Assembly (NCBI GenBank): GCA_965249765.1
Contig: CBDFMR010000005.1
Location: 682,001 to 746,000, forward strand
DNA length: 64,000 nt
Source: CBDFMR01 sp965249765
GTDB taxonomy: Bacteria > Bacteroidota > Bacteroidia > Chitinophagales > Saprospiraceae
Reading direction: 5' to 3'
The notes below the pieces were generated by a model. It had not been told where the DNA came from. It ran no database searches and saw nothing but the letters and a program-made list of their open reading frames with translations. A program made the translations under genes and the position numbers. Positions 35,237-44,487 of the stretch are shown here, piece after piece (position 1 is the first letter of the stretch; each line of letters starts with the position of its first letter).

Positions 35237-37059
35237 TGTGTGGTATAGTAGGGTCGATTAATTTAAAATTTAATATAGACGATTCCTACAAGTTGTTGAT
35301 GCACCGTGGTCCTGATGCGCAATGTGCAATAGTTGTAGATAATGTTATACTAAATCATCTCAGACTTACTATTCTCGACGCAGTTGGTGGAAAACAGCCT
35401 ATGTCACTTGACGATCGGTATAATATCATATTTAATGGTGAAATATATAATCATCTAGATGTAAGATCTGAGCTTAATCTTAACTGCAAAAGTCGCTCAG
35501 ACACAGAAACCATCCTGCGGGCATATAAAAAGATAGGACCTAAATGTCTGAATTATTTAGACGGAATGTTCGCTTTAGCCATATATGACAGTAAACTTAA
35601 GGAACTTTTTCTAGCCAGAGATAGAGCTGGAAAAAAACCCTTATACATATACAAAAAGAATGATCAGTTATTATTCGCAAGTGAACAAAACGCGATAAAG
35701 GGACTTGTTCCAGTCGAAATTAACAACGTTAATGTCAATGACTATTTGCAGGGTGGTTTGCTTAAGGAAAACACCCCTTATCTGGATGTTGAGGAATTGG
35801 CCTCAGGGACATATGCTATCATAAACACTAAATCCTTAACTGTTGACACTTTTGAATGGTGGAGAATCAATGATTTCTATACTAATTCTTTAGACCATTC
35901 ATATGACCACGCTAAGAGTCATATAGACAATGTACTTAAGAACGCTATACAAAAAAGAATCGATTCGTCTGACCTTGAAGTGGGAACGTTTTTAAGTGGT
36001 GGAATTGATAGTGGCTTAGTTACAGCCATTGCATCCGCAATAAAACCGGACCTTAAAGCATTCACAATATCGTTTGATGGTGTATTTGATGAGTCGGCAT
36101 TGGCTAGACTGGTGGCTCAGAAATATAACGTTACTCATAGTGTTATACCTATTTCATTTGATAATCTGAAGGAGGATTTTGTATCAATCGTAACAAACTA
36201 TGGCGAGCCATTTGCCGATAGTTCTTCAATTCCAAGTTACTATGTGTCTCGTGAAGCTAAAAAACACTTAACCGTAATTCTAAACGGAGACGGTGCAGAT
36301 GAACTTTTTGGAGGTTATAGAAGATATGTACCCTATGCCAGATATAACATGTATCAAAAGGGTCCGCTAATCAGTGCTGTATCTAAACTGCTTTTGTTAG
36401 CACTTCCACATCCCATCAATAAAAAATCGAAATACAATTATATATATCGGCTACTAGATATACTTACAAAAAATAAAGATCAAATATATTGGTCATCAAC
36501 ATCAGATACTTTTTCTGGTTTTTTTGATAAATTTCATCGTTTGCCTACTGACAATATATCTAATGTGTTTACATTGCTAAAAGATGAAAAGTCTCTTTCT
36601 GGACTACAGTTACAAATGAATCTTGATTTTGACATCTTACTCGGAAGCACGCTCTTAAAAAAAATGGACATAGCAACAATGACTAATTCTCTTGAAGGTA
36701 GAAGTCCTTTTCTCTGTAAGGATTTACTGGAATATGCTCCGAGGATTAAAGACAGCTTCAAAGTAAAGGGAACTGTTACCAAAAGAATCCTACGAGATCT
36801 CGCCAAGAATTATCTTCCTGAGGAATTAATAGATCAACCTAAAAGAGGATTTGAGATACCTCTTAAGAGTTGGATTGACAATGATTTAAAGGATTTTGTC
36901 AATCTCTACTTGAACAAACGAGATCGATTTATTGATAATTTTATTAATCCCACTTTTGTAACGGGTCTTCTCCGTTGCCAAATAGATGTTTCATCTGAGA
37001 AAAGAGCAAAAATGTTGTACAAACTTCTTGTTACCGAAATATGGGCAAGTCATATGTGA
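35236..37059 (+). CDS. Asparagine synthase-like glutamine amidotransferase
   Basis: 607 residues. N-terminal class II glutaminase with catalytic Cys2 (MCGIVGSINL) and LLMHRGPDAQ, IFNGEIYNH. C-terminal synthase with PP-loop FLSGGIDSGLV, then LNGDGADELFGGYRRY and EGRSPFLCKDLLEYA. In surface-glycan loci this family often amidates uronic acids to uronamides (as proposed for WbpS), which suits a locus rich in uronic acids; a free-asparagine role cannot be excluded. Both ends overlap neighbours, so it is part of the operon. Confidence 0.88.
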   Translation: MCGIVGSINLKFNIDDSYKLLMHRGPDAQCAIVVDNVILNHLRLTILDAVGGKQPMSLDDRYNIIFNGEIYNHLDVRSELNLNCKSRSDTETILRAYKKIGPKCLNYLDGMFALAIYDSKLKELFLARDRAGKKPLYIYKKNDQLLFASEQNAIKGLVPVEINNVNVNDYLQGGLLKENTPYLDVEELASGTYAIINTKSLTVDTFEWWRINDFYTNSLDHSYDHAKSHIDNVLKNAIQKRIDSSDLEVGTFLSGGIDSGLVTAIASAIKPDLKAFTISFDGVFDESALARLVAQKYNVTHSVIPISFDNLKEDFVSIVTNYGEPFADSSSIPSYYVSREAKKHLTVILNGDGADELFGGYRRYVPYARYNMYQKGPLISAVSKLLLLALPHPINKKSKYNYIYRLLDILTKNKDQIYWSSTSDTFSGFFDKFHRLPTDNISNVFTLLKDEKSLSGLQLQMNLDFDILLGSTLLKKMDIATMTNSLEGRSPFLCKDLLEYAPRIKDSFKVKGTVTKRILRDLAKNYLPEELIDQPKRGFEIPLKSWIDNDLKDFVNLYLNKRDRFIDNFINPTFVTGLLRCQIDVSSEKRAKMLYKLLVTEIWASHM

Positions 37060-37064
37060 GATTC

Positions 37065-38231
37065 ATGAACCGTAGGCCAAAATTAATCAGAGTCGTAACT
37101 GTTAACAGATCACTTAACAAACTTTTGGAAGGACAACTCAAATTTATGTCTAACTATTTTGATGTAATAGGTGTGTCTGGTCCAGATGACACATCAAATA
37201 TTCAAAGAGAAAGAGAGGGAGTCCGAATTGTAGATTTAAGCATGACGCGGAGTATTTCTCCATTCAAGGATATAATTTCCATATGGAAGATGTTTTGTTT
37301 ATTTAGAAAGGAAAAACCTGACATAGTTCATAGTCATACCCCAAAAGCTGGTCTTGTCTCCATGATAGCAGCAAAACTCTCGGGTGTGCCTATTCGTCTA
37401 CATACCGTTGCCGGTCTTCCCCTAGAGACATCTCGTGGGCTCAGAAGACGGGTCTTACTAGCAATTGAAAAATTAGTCTACAGCTTAAGTACTGTGACCT
37501 ATCCAAATTCATTTGGTATTAAACGTTTTATCATCAATAATGGCTTGGCCAGCAAAGACAAGATAAAAGTAATTGGACATGGTAGTTCTAATGGCATTAA
37601 TCTGGATCTATTTAAAAAATCAACTAAACTTGAAAAAGCCGCCATCTTACTTAGAAAGGATTTAGCGATAGCTCCGCATGAGAGGGTGTTTATTTTTGCT
37701 GGTAGACTCGTAATCGACAAAGGCATTGAACCACTTATAGAGGCATGGAAAGGTCTCGTTTCCACGCATAAAAACATCAAGCTTGTTTTTATTGGATCTT
37801 TTGAGAAAAAGTCGTCCTTACTGTCAAACAAAACTTTAAAATACATTGACTCGTCCGATAGTGTTATTTATGCCGGGTATAAGAAGGATGTAATTCCTTA
37901 TTTTTGCATGGCGGATTACTTTGTGTTTCCCTCGTTTCGTGAAGGACTTCCTAATGTATTGCTGCAGGCCGGAGCACTAGAATTACCTATAATCGCTACA
38001 AATATTAATGGTAACACAGACATTGTGGAGAACAATATGAATGGGTTGTTGGTTCCTCCCAATGATATAAGTGCACTTCGCTGGGCAATGGAACAGTTCC
38101 TAAATAATCGTTCTTTAGTAAAAATGATACAGATAGAATCTAGAAAGCGAATAGTAGGAAAATACTGCAGAACTGTTATTCAGAATGAATTATTAGAAGA
38201 ATATAGAAATTTACTTACACGAACAAAGTGA
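37065..38231 (+). CDS. Glycosyltransferase family 4 (paralogue of the gene at 46.1 kb)
   Basis: About 388 residues from ATG 37065; GTG 37056, which overlaps the upstream stop, is an alternative. KPDIVHSHTPKAGLVSMIAAKLSGVP, HGSSNGINLDLF as the hinge, FAGRLVIDKGIEPLIEAW and the acidic motif FREGLPNVLLQAGALELP. The HTPKAG and GSSNGI blocks are shared almost word for word with the enzyme at 46.1 kb, so the two are duplicates with probably related donors. The stop overlaps the aldolase GTG. Confidence 0.87.
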   Translation: MNRRPKLIRVVTVNRSLNKLLEGQLKFMSNYFDVIGVSGPDDTSNIQREREGVRIVDLSMTRSISPFKDIISIWKMFCLFRKEKPDIVHSHTPKAGLVSMIAAKLSGVPIRLHTVAGLPLETSRGLRRRVLLAIEKLVYSLSTVTYPNSFGIKRFIINNGLASKDKIKVIGHGSSNGINLDLFKKSTKLEKAAILLRKDLAIAPHERVFIFAGRLVIDKGIEPLIEAWKGLVSTHKNIKLVFIGSFEKKSSLLSNKTLKYIDSSDSVIYAGYKKDVIPYFCMADYFVFPSFREGLPNVLLQAGALELPIIATNINGNTDIVENNMNGLLVPPNDISALRWAMEQFLNNRSLVKMIQIESRKRIVGKYCRTVIQNELLEEYRNLLTRTK

Positions 38232-39061
38232 AAGAAACTCTCATTCATACATTGAACAATTGTTACAAGGAAAAAAGGTCTCTATTGGCCTACAATGTTC
38301 AAAACCTGTATCACCTGGCAGCAATTCATCAGGTTACATCATTACTCCGCTTACCGGTTATTGTTCAATTTTCATCAAGGTATGTAACTCATCTTGAAAA
38401 AAGAATTGGTTTCGATGTACTTCAGCGCAAATACAAAAACTCATATATATATTTTCATCTTGACCATTGTCAAGATTTCAAATTGATTGAATTTTGCATA
38501 CAGTCTGGTTTTGATGGTGTTATGTATGATGGTTCCGCTTCGTCGTTAGATGAAAACATTAAAATTACGAAAAAGGTTATGGCCTGCGCTCGTCATACTG
38601 ATTGTATTGTTGAGGGAGAACTAGGGGAAATCGGGGGTGTTGAAGATGGGGTCGGTTCTGAGGAGATGTCTTATGCCAACCTTTCTGAAGTAAAAAAATA
38701 TGTTGAAGAAACAGAAGTTCATTTACTTGCTCTTGGTATCGGTAACGCTCATGGGTTCTATAGAACTCTAAAAAACATAGACACTTCCATTCTAAAATAT
38801 GCCAAAGAAATAATTGGAGGAACGCAACTATTTGTATTACATGGCGGATCGGGATTACCCGATAAAATTATCCGTGAATCAATAAACAATGGTGTAGTTA
38901 AAATCAATTATTCTACTCAGATAAAGCAGGACACTAATATTGCGTTACAAAATTATCTTAAAAGGGGTGAACTTTTTAATGAAATTTCATTTGAATCAGA
39001 AATGATAAAAGCGCTTAAACCCCTATTTGAAAATCAAATTCAAAAATATACTTCATATTGA
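38228..39061 (+). CDS. Class II (zinc) aldolase family protein
   Basis: 277 residues, GTG start overlapping the previous stop. FbaA/KbaY/GatY pattern: LLAYNVQNLYHLAAI at the N-terminus, FHLDHCQDFKLIE (zinc-ligand His and catalytic Asp), GFDGVMYDGSASSLDENI, VEGELGEIGGVEDG (Glu ligand), LGIGNAHGFY (His ligand) and LHGGSGLPDKII (His ligand, phosphate loop). Probably cleaves or forms a ketose phosphate with dihydroxyacetone phosphate. It heads a metabolic module (aldolase, kinase, alcohol dehydrogenase, cytidylyltransferase) that looks designed to make an unusual phosphorylated alcohol or aldehyde. Confidence 0.85.
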   Translation: MKETLIHTLNNCYKEKRSLLAYNVQNLYHLAAIHQVTSLLRLPVIVQFSSRYVTHLEKRIGFDVLQRKYKNSYIYFHLDHCQDFKLIEFCIQSGFDGVMYDGSASSLDENIKITKKVMACARHTDCIVEGELGEIGGVEDGVGSEEMSYANLSEVKKYVEETEVHLLALGIGNAHGFYRTLKNIDTSILKYAKEIIGGTQLFVLHGGSGLPDKIIRESINNGVVKINYSTQIKQDTNIALQNYLKRGELFNEISFESEMIKALKPLFENQIQKYTSY

Positions 39062-40590
39062 AGAATTATTTAGTAGTCAATCTTGGATTAAAATCAATTC
39101 GACTTATTGTTTTCGATGAAGCTGGGCAGCAAGTTTTTGTCAGATCCAAGCCCGTGTTTTCTAGACTTACTGTTGATAATGTCGAACAAAATGCCGAAGA
39201 GTGGGAGTCTCATCTTAATGAACTCTTGTTGGAACTTAAAGACCAAACATCCTTAGCTTCAACAATCACACATATAACTTCAACCACAAGTTCATCTTGC
39301 ATCTTTGGGGTTAATGAAGTCGGTGAGCCTACAACCCGGGTTATGATGGTATCTGACAAGAGGTCAAAGGTTCAGGTAAGTGAGGTATTGTTGTCTACTG
39401 CTTTTAGGAACAATTCCGTAAAGTACGGTTATAAGTGCTCGACTTCTTCAACGGTCCCAAAAATCTTATGGTACAAAGAAAATCACCAGACGATATATTC
39501 CAACACGTATAAATGGATAGGTGCCAGTGAATTTATTCATAATTTTTTTATTAATAAGTTTGTAACTGATCCACTAAATGCTGGGAAGGCTTTTTATAAC
39601 GGAAGTGAATACGACAATGATATATTTAAAGAATTAGACATTAACGTCGCTGTCCTACCAGAGGTTGTCGAAATTGGATCTGGGTTTGACTTACCCAATA
39701 CTGTTTCTTCTAAATATGGTCTACCTGAGACCTGTAAGTTTGTTATATCTACTTATGATGCAATTTGTGCAGTCATAGGCTCTTATGATGGTTCACATAG
39801 TACCGCCTGTGATGTTTCTGGTACAGTTACTTCTTTAAGGGTACTCTCCGATAAAACTGTAATTTTCAACGATGATTCAGTACTATTGTCTCAAGAATTA
39901 GGGTATGAAAACAAACGGTTAATAGGAGCATCAAATAATATGGGAGGGGGTATTATAGAGTGGTGTAAGCAAGCATTTTATGATGAAAAAGACCCCAATG
40001 TTTACATTTCTATGGAAAACTCTGCCCTTAATTCCACCGTCGGTGCCAAAGGTGTTATTTTTCTTCCATACCTGTTGGGTGAAAGAGCCCCTTTTAAATC
40101 GTCGGATGCTAAAGCTACTTTCTTTGGAATAAGTCGTTATAGTAAAAAGGATGACCTGACTAGAGCTGTGTTTGAGTCAACTGCATTTGTAACTAATGAT
40201 CTTCTTAACCTCATCGTAGACGCCGGTATTGATATTGATTCTATAAGTGTAAGTGGAGGTCTAGCTCGTTTTGATATTGTCAACCAAATTAAAGCAGATG
40301 TTACGAACCGCGTAGTTAAGGTTCTTGAAAACTTCGAAAGCACATCGGTAGGCGCATTTATACTAATGTCGATTGCCATAGGTAGATATAATTCTATAGA
40401 AGAAGCTAGTTGCGATGTTGTCAGAATAAGAAAGTCAATAAATCCATCATCCAAAAATCATATTATTTACAAGTCCTTCTTTGATCTATACAAAAACCTC
40501 AATCAAACCCTATCAGATAGTTATACAAAACATAAAGATCTTCTTTCGAAAATTGAAGGTTACTCGCTAGAAACTATTAGCAACTTATGA
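39058..40590 (+). CDS. FGGY-family carbohydrate kinase
   Basis: 510 residues, TTG start overlapping the aldolase stop. Actin/hexokinase fold: N-terminal VNLGLKSIRLIVFDEAG (phosphate 1; usual Asp-x-Gly-Thr replaced by Asn-x-Gly-Leu-Lys-Ser), QNAEEW, ISTYDAICAVIGSYDG, CDVSGTVTSLRV (phosphate 2), LPYLLGERAPFKSSDAKATFFGI and SVSGGLARFDIVNQIKADV (adenosine region). It probably phosphorylates a ketose or polyol for the adjacent aldolase. Exact sugar unknown; the changed phosphate-1 loop should be kept in mind. Confidence 0.85.
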   Translation: MKNYLVVNLGLKSIRLIVFDEAGQQVFVRSKPVFSRLTVDNVEQNAEEWESHLNELLLELKDQTSLASTITHITSTTSSSCIFGVNEVGEPTTRVMMVSDKRSKVQVSEVLLSTAFRNNSVKYGYKCSTSSTVPKILWYKENHQTIYSNTYKWIGASEFIHNFFINKFVTDPLNAGKAFYNGSEYDNDIFKELDINVAVLPEVVEIGSGFDLPNTVSSKYGLPETCKFVISTYDAICAVIGSYDGSHSTACDVSGTVTSLRVLSDKTVIFNDDSVLLSQELGYENKRLIGASNNMGGGIIEWCKQAFYDEKDPNVYISMENSALNSTVGAKGVIFLPYLLGERAPFKSSDAKATFFGISRYSKKDDLTRAVFESTAFVTNDLLNLIVDAGIDIDSISVSGGLARFDIVNQIKADVTNRVVKVLENFESTSVGAFILMSIAIGRYNSIEEASCDVVRIRKSINPSSKNHIIYKSFFDLYKNLNQTLSDSYTKHKDLLSKIEGYSLETISNL

Positions 40591-41675
40591 TAAGAATTAA
40601 ACCTCCCATTTCTTACGGAAAAATCACCTCGCGTATTCTTAAGGGGCATATTAAAGGAAAAAACGTTGCTCTAATATGTTCTAACTCCGTATGGCAAAAA
40701 TCTTATATCAGTTCCGTGGTTGAGGAGCTCGAGAAAGATTATGAAGTATCTAGTTTCACTCACCTGCGACCAAACGCTCCTTTCAAAGACATACAAGTGG
40801 TTATCGATCATTATAAAGGTAACAGTCCTTCTACAATAATAGGAATTGGAGGTGGATCCGTTTTAGATGCCTGTAAGGCTCTTTCCGTTTCTTTCGGTAA
40901 ACAAAACATTAGTGACCTTTTCTATAAAAAGGCGCCAATGCCGGACAATAGCATTCATATGCTTGCCATACCTACAACTGCCGGCACCGGCGCAGAACTT
41001 TCATTTGGTGCCATTATCTACGACGACGTAAATAATGTAAAAGGTGGAATTAGAGGTCAGGTTATTCAGCCAAATGCTGTATTTATAGATGTTTCTCTTT
41101 ATAAAACTGCATCCTCCAAACTTATTGCCGAAGTAGGGTTTGATTGCCTCACGCACGCAGTAGAAACATATATTTCTTTAAAGAGCAATCCCCTAACTAG
41201 ATATCAGTCAATTGCGGCTATCAAAACTATTATCAAATGTTTGCCAACCGCAGTAAAGGGAAGTACAAACTCATTGAGATCAATGGCCATTGCTTCTTCT
41301 TTAATGGGAATAAATCTGGCATATAGTTCTACATGTTTGCCCCATAGAATCCAATACATAATTGGACCTATGACCGACACCAGTCACGCACAAGGATTAA
41401 TAGCCCTATACAAAGGATGGCTTCACCTTATTGGTGAAGACAAGAAAAAATCTGGTCTAACTGAACTCGAGAATGACCTGTCCCTCAATAATGACTTCAT
41501 TGACATTGTGACCAATTTAAAAGAGGAATTATGTATCAACTATACTTTATCTACCCTAGGTGTAGATCCGCATAGTTTAGATATAATTTCTTCCAAAGTC
41601 AGTGGTTCAGTGGAAAACGATCCTTGTTATAAGAATATTAATACAATAGAATATATATTAGAAAATTCATTTTAA
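40587..41675 (+). CDS. Iron-containing alcohol dehydrogenase
   Basis: 362 residues, ATGA overlap with the kinase. GIGGGSVLDACKALSV (NAD-binding), IPTTAGTGAELS, and metal ligands in GFDCLTHAVETY and LPHRIQYIIGPMTDTSHAQG. Group III Fe-ADH. Relatives reduce aldehydes such as phosphonoacetaldehyde or dihydroxyacetone phosphate. Here it sits between a sugar kinase and a cytidylyltransferase, so it likely provides an alcohol that is then activated as a CDP derivative. No phosphoenolpyruvate mutase is in the window, which argues against a phosphonate. Confidence 0.88.
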   Translation: MIRIKPPISYGKITSRILKGHIKGKNVALICSNSVWQKSYISSVVEELEKDYEVSSFTHLRPNAPFKDIQVVIDHYKGNSPSTIIGIGGGSVLDACKALSVSFGKQNISDLFYKKAPMPDNSIHMLAIPTTAGTGAELSFGAIIYDDVNNVKGGIRGQVIQPNAVFIDVSLYKTASSKLIAEVGFDCLTHAVETYISLKSNPLTRYQSIAAIKTIIKCLPTAVKGSTNSLRSMAIASSLMGINLAYSSTCLPHRIQYIIGPMTDTSHAQGLIALYKGWLHLIGEDKKKSGLTELENDLSLNNDFIDIVTNLKEELCINYTLSTLGVDPHSLDIISSKVSGSVENDPCYKNINTIEYILENSF

Positions 41676-41676
41676 A

Positions 41677-42393
41677 ATGGTAGGATTAGTATTGGCAGCG
41701 GGAAGAGGCAGTCGTCTCGGTAAATACACAGATGATATTCCTAAAAGTTTATTGCCATTAAGCCACAACGGAGACAGTCTCCTTGATTATAATCTTAAGA
41801 TTCTTCAGAATATACCTGTGCAAAAAACTATTGTTATTACTGGATACGAGTCCGAGAAGATAGAAGAAGCCACAAAGTTGTACAACAATATACAGATCTT
41901 GTATAACCCCTTTTGGAACTATTGTAATGTGTTGGGATCAATGTACATGGCCCTCGACAAAATCAATGACGATTTTCTCTTTCTACATGCTGATACTCTA
42001 ATGGAGGTCGCTGCATGGGATGATTTAGTTAATTTCAATTCTGGCGACATTGTTTTACCTTTTGATAAAAAAGAATGTGGTCTCGAAGAAATGAAACTGA
42101 TTATAGAGCGAGATAAAGTTATCTCTATTTCAAAAGAAATAAAACCTAAACTTGCTAGTGGTGAATTCGTAGGTATTGCTCGATTCAATAAATCCACTAT
42201 TCCATTTATTAAATCCACAGCGGACAGATTATTTAAAACTGGAGAATTAAATCAGTATATGGAATCTGTTCTTCAAGAAATTATAAATGTAAATGAATTT
42301 GATATTAGACCTTTAAATATTTCTAAGTACGATTTCGTTGAGGTCGATTTTGAGGAAGATTATGAGTGCGCTAAAACGCTGTTTGGCCGATGA
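41677..42393 (+). CDS. Nucleotidyltransferase, LicC/PntC-like phospho-alcohol cytidylyltransferase
   Basis: 238 residues. LAAGRGSRLGKYTDDIPKSLLPL (nucleotide loop), NPFWNYCNVLGSMYMA and FLHADTLME (metal Asp) are close to LicC, which makes CDP-choline, and to aminoethylphosphonate cytidylyltransferases. ISISKEIKP...GEFVGIARF and VEVDFEEDYECAK are also typical of this group. Probable product: a CDP-alcohol used by the next gene or by LicD. Nucleotide choice (CTP) is inferred from the family. Confidence 0.82.
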   Translation: MVGLVLAAGRGSRLGKYTDDIPKSLLPLSHNGDSLLDYNLKILQNIPVQKTIVITGYESEKIEEATKLYNNIQILYNPFWNYCNVLGSMYMALDKINDDFLFLHADTLMEVAAWDDLVNFNSGDIVLPFDKKECGLEEMKLIIERDKVISISKEIKPKLASGEFVGIARFNKSTIPFIKSTADRLFKTGELNQYMESVLQEIINVNEFDIRPLNISKYDFVEVDFEEDYECAKTLFGR

Positions 42394-43058
42394 TACGATT
42401 GATTCTTAACGTTGTCAATAAACTCAGAAGGAGGGAGTCCTTTGTAAAAAGGGAGTCCTTTCTGGCTGATGTATTGTTTTGCGATCATTTTTCAGTACCT
42501 ATAGTAAATTTCGTTTCAAAGTACAGGATAATTACGCCAAACATTATTACAATTCTAGCGTTGTTCGTTTCTTTAATAGCAATATACTTTTATTGCATAG
42601 GCGGTCATAAAAATCTTCTAATTGGTGGACTTGTTTTCTACTTCGCTGATATACTTGATGGAGTAGATGGAAAACTCGCAAGAAAGATTAACATCAAATC
42701 AGAATTTGGAGCTAAGCTTGACAGGTACTCTGACAGCTTTCGAAAGGCTCTTGCCCTAGGCAGTTTAATTTTTTCGGATTTGGATCACAACAAGTACATA
42801 TTAATATTGCTAGTTCTAGTTCATTATTTATTGAATTATATAAGGTATGAACCAAATATGATCCATATCAAACAATGCAGGGCATCAGGTCTGAAATCTA
42901 TATATCAACCGTGGGATGCAATGTTTCTTTTACTCGTTATCGGACCTCTATTCAACAGTTTTTATCATATTCTTCTATTGACAATAGCACTTCAAATAAT
43001 AAAAATATTATTTCATAAATATTTAGGTTACACTTCACAATTACTATATGACAGATAA
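42390..43058 (+). CDS. CDP-alcohol phosphatidyltransferase family membrane protein
   Basis: 222 residues with several membrane helices. The full active-site signature is present: DGVDGKLAR followed eight residues later by GAKLDRYSD, i.e. D-xx-DG-xx-AR-x8-G-xxx-D-xxx-D. It transfers a phospho-alcohol from a CDP-alcohol to an acceptor alcohol at the inner membrane. It overlaps the cytidylyltransferase by 4 bases, so the two probably work on the same compound. It may make a lipid-linked phospho-alcohol as donor for LicD. Confidence 0.87.
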   Translation: MIRLILNVVNKLRRRESFVKRESFLADVLFCDHFSVPIVNFVSKYRIITPNIITILALFVSLIAIYFYCIGGHKNLLIGGLVFYFADILDGVDGKLARKINIKSEFGAKLDRYSDSFRKALALGSLIFSDLDHNKYILILLVLVHYLLNYIRYEPNMIHIKQCRASGLKSIYQPWDAMFLLLVIGPLFNSFYHILLLTIALQIIKILFHKYLGYTSQLLYDR

Positions 43059-43692
43059 GAATAAGCCCAATTTCAGTAAGGAAATAAAATATTGGGACAA
43101 TTACTATAATCAGTATAAAGCGCCTGAAAAACCAAGTAGTTTTGCTACTCATTGTCTTCCGTACATCAACAAAGAAAAAATATTAGTTGAATTTGGTTGC
43201 GGAAATGGAAGAGACGCAAATTTTTTCGGCGCTAATGGACTCAACGTAGTTGCTGTGGATCGGTCCCATGCCACCATTCTGAATAATGAAAAGAAAAACC
43301 AACCACGTGTTAGGTTTGTTGAAGGTGACTTTACTACTATTACTAAGGATGTTGTAAAGGGTGTTGGTACAATATACTCAAGATTTACTCTTCACAGCGT
43401 AGATAGAAACGGTTACGATAACGCACTCTTGGCCGCCTATGATATTCTAGATAAAGAGGGCCTCTTTGTACTAGAGGCAAGAACTATTAACGATCCTCTT
43501 TTCGGAATAGGCAAACCTTGCTCAAACAACGGATACGTGCAAGATCACTATAGAAGATTTTTAAATATAAAAAATGTTATTTCGGATTTAGAAAGCCTGG
43601 GCTTTCTAGTAGTTTATGCTGTAGAAGATTATATTAGTTCTTGGTATTTAGACGACCACGCCGTTGTATTAAGAATATTTGCTAGAAAATAG
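43048..43692 (+). CDS. Class I SAM-dependent methyltransferase
   Basis: 214 residues, ATG overlapping the previous gene by 11 bases. Motif I LVEFGCGNGRDANFFGANG, then VVAVDRSH (motif II) and the conserved GLFVLEARTIND after the IYSRFTLHSVD segment. Placed between the CDP-alcohol transferase and LicD, so it may methylate the alcohol or the glycan end. Substrate unknown. Confidence 0.8.
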   Translation: MTDKNKPNFSKEIKYWDNYYNQYKAPEKPSSFATHCLPYINKEKILVEFGCGNGRDANFFGANGLNVVAVDRSHATILNNEKKNQPRVRFVEGDFTTITKDVVKGVGTIYSRFTLHSVDRNGYDNALLAAYDILDKEGLFVLEARTINDPLFGIGKPCSNNGYVQDHYRRFLNIKNVISDLESLGFLVVYAVEDYISSWYLDDHAVVLRIFARK

Positions 43693-43695
43693 ATA

Positions 43696-44481
43696 GTGTA
43701 TAATGCTAGTTATATAGATGATCCAAACTTCATAAAGGCTAAGGGGGTAATGGTTAATTTACTTCTTATTCATGACGCAATATGTAAAAAACATAAGTTA
43801 AAGTATTGGATAGATTATGGCACTCTACTAGGTGCTGTTAGACATAAGGGTTTTATTCCTTGGGATGATGATATAGATGTATCAATGCCCCGAAAAGATT
43901 TTAATAAATATTTGGAGATAGTTCAATCTGAGATACCGGATAGTGTCGTGTTTCAATCAAAGGATACAGACCGGCGGTTTAGGAGAAACCTATTCCGATT
44001 ACGGGACAAAAACTCACAAATTGAAAGGCGATTTAATGAGGGAGAATACAGGGGTGTCTTCATTGATATTTTTCCCATCGATCAGTTAAAGTCTAACAGA
44101 TTATTTCTAGAAAATATTATAAGACACTATTTCTCAATCGATCCTTTTAAAGAAGAGTATAGAGATTTTAAACGAATGTGTTTTCATTATATATTGAGTC
44201 CTCTATTAGTATTCAAGCCATTAGTGCGTCATTTAAAAGAAAAATATATTTGGGATGATACTGGAGATATGTATTCCTTAAACTGGGAGGTAAATGTACC
44301 ATATAGATATAAAAAAAATTACTGCGATGAACTTGTTGAAATAGAGTTTGAAAAATACAGATTCTATGCTCCAAAGGATTTTAAGTCTGTCTTAACCGAG
44401 CTTTACGGGAACTATATGGAACTGCCCCCTGAAAATCAACGGATTCCAAGACATCATACTAAAATAACCTTTTATAACTAA
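43696..44481 (+). CDS. LicD-family phospho-alcohol transferase
   Basis: 261 residues, GTG start. LicD signature YWIDYGTLLGAVRHKGFIPWDDDIDVSM near 35-62 with its DDDID metal site, followed by RRNLFRLRDKNSQ and FIDIFPID. LicD proteins transfer phosphocholine or other phospho-alcohols from CDP donors to sugars in bacterial glycans. It completes the cytidylyltransferase / CDP-alcohol / transferase set, so the polymer likely bears a phosphodiester-linked alcohol. Confidence 0.88.
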   Translation: MYNASYIDDPNFIKAKGVMVNLLLIHDAICKKHKLKYWIDYGTLLGAVRHKGFIPWDDDIDVSMPRKDFNKYLEIVQSEIPDSVVFQSKDTDRRFRRNLFRLRDKNSQIERRFNEGEYRGVFIDIFPIDQLKSNRLFLENIIRHYFSIDPFKEEYRDFKRMCFHYILSPLLVFKPLVRHLKEKYIWDDTGDMYSLNWEVNVPYRYKKNYCDELVEIEFEKYRFYAPKDFKSVLTELYGNYMELPPENQRIPRHHTKITFYN

Positions 44482-44487
44482 TATCAT

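Noticed and set aside
40587..42393. Phosphonate biosynthesis (Fe-ADH plus cytidylyltransferase resemble phosphonoacetaldehyde reductase and PntC).
   Set aside because: No phosphoenolpyruvate mutase or phosphonopyruvate decarboxylase is present in the window; the PEP-using enzyme here is ComA, and LicD points to a phosphate ester.
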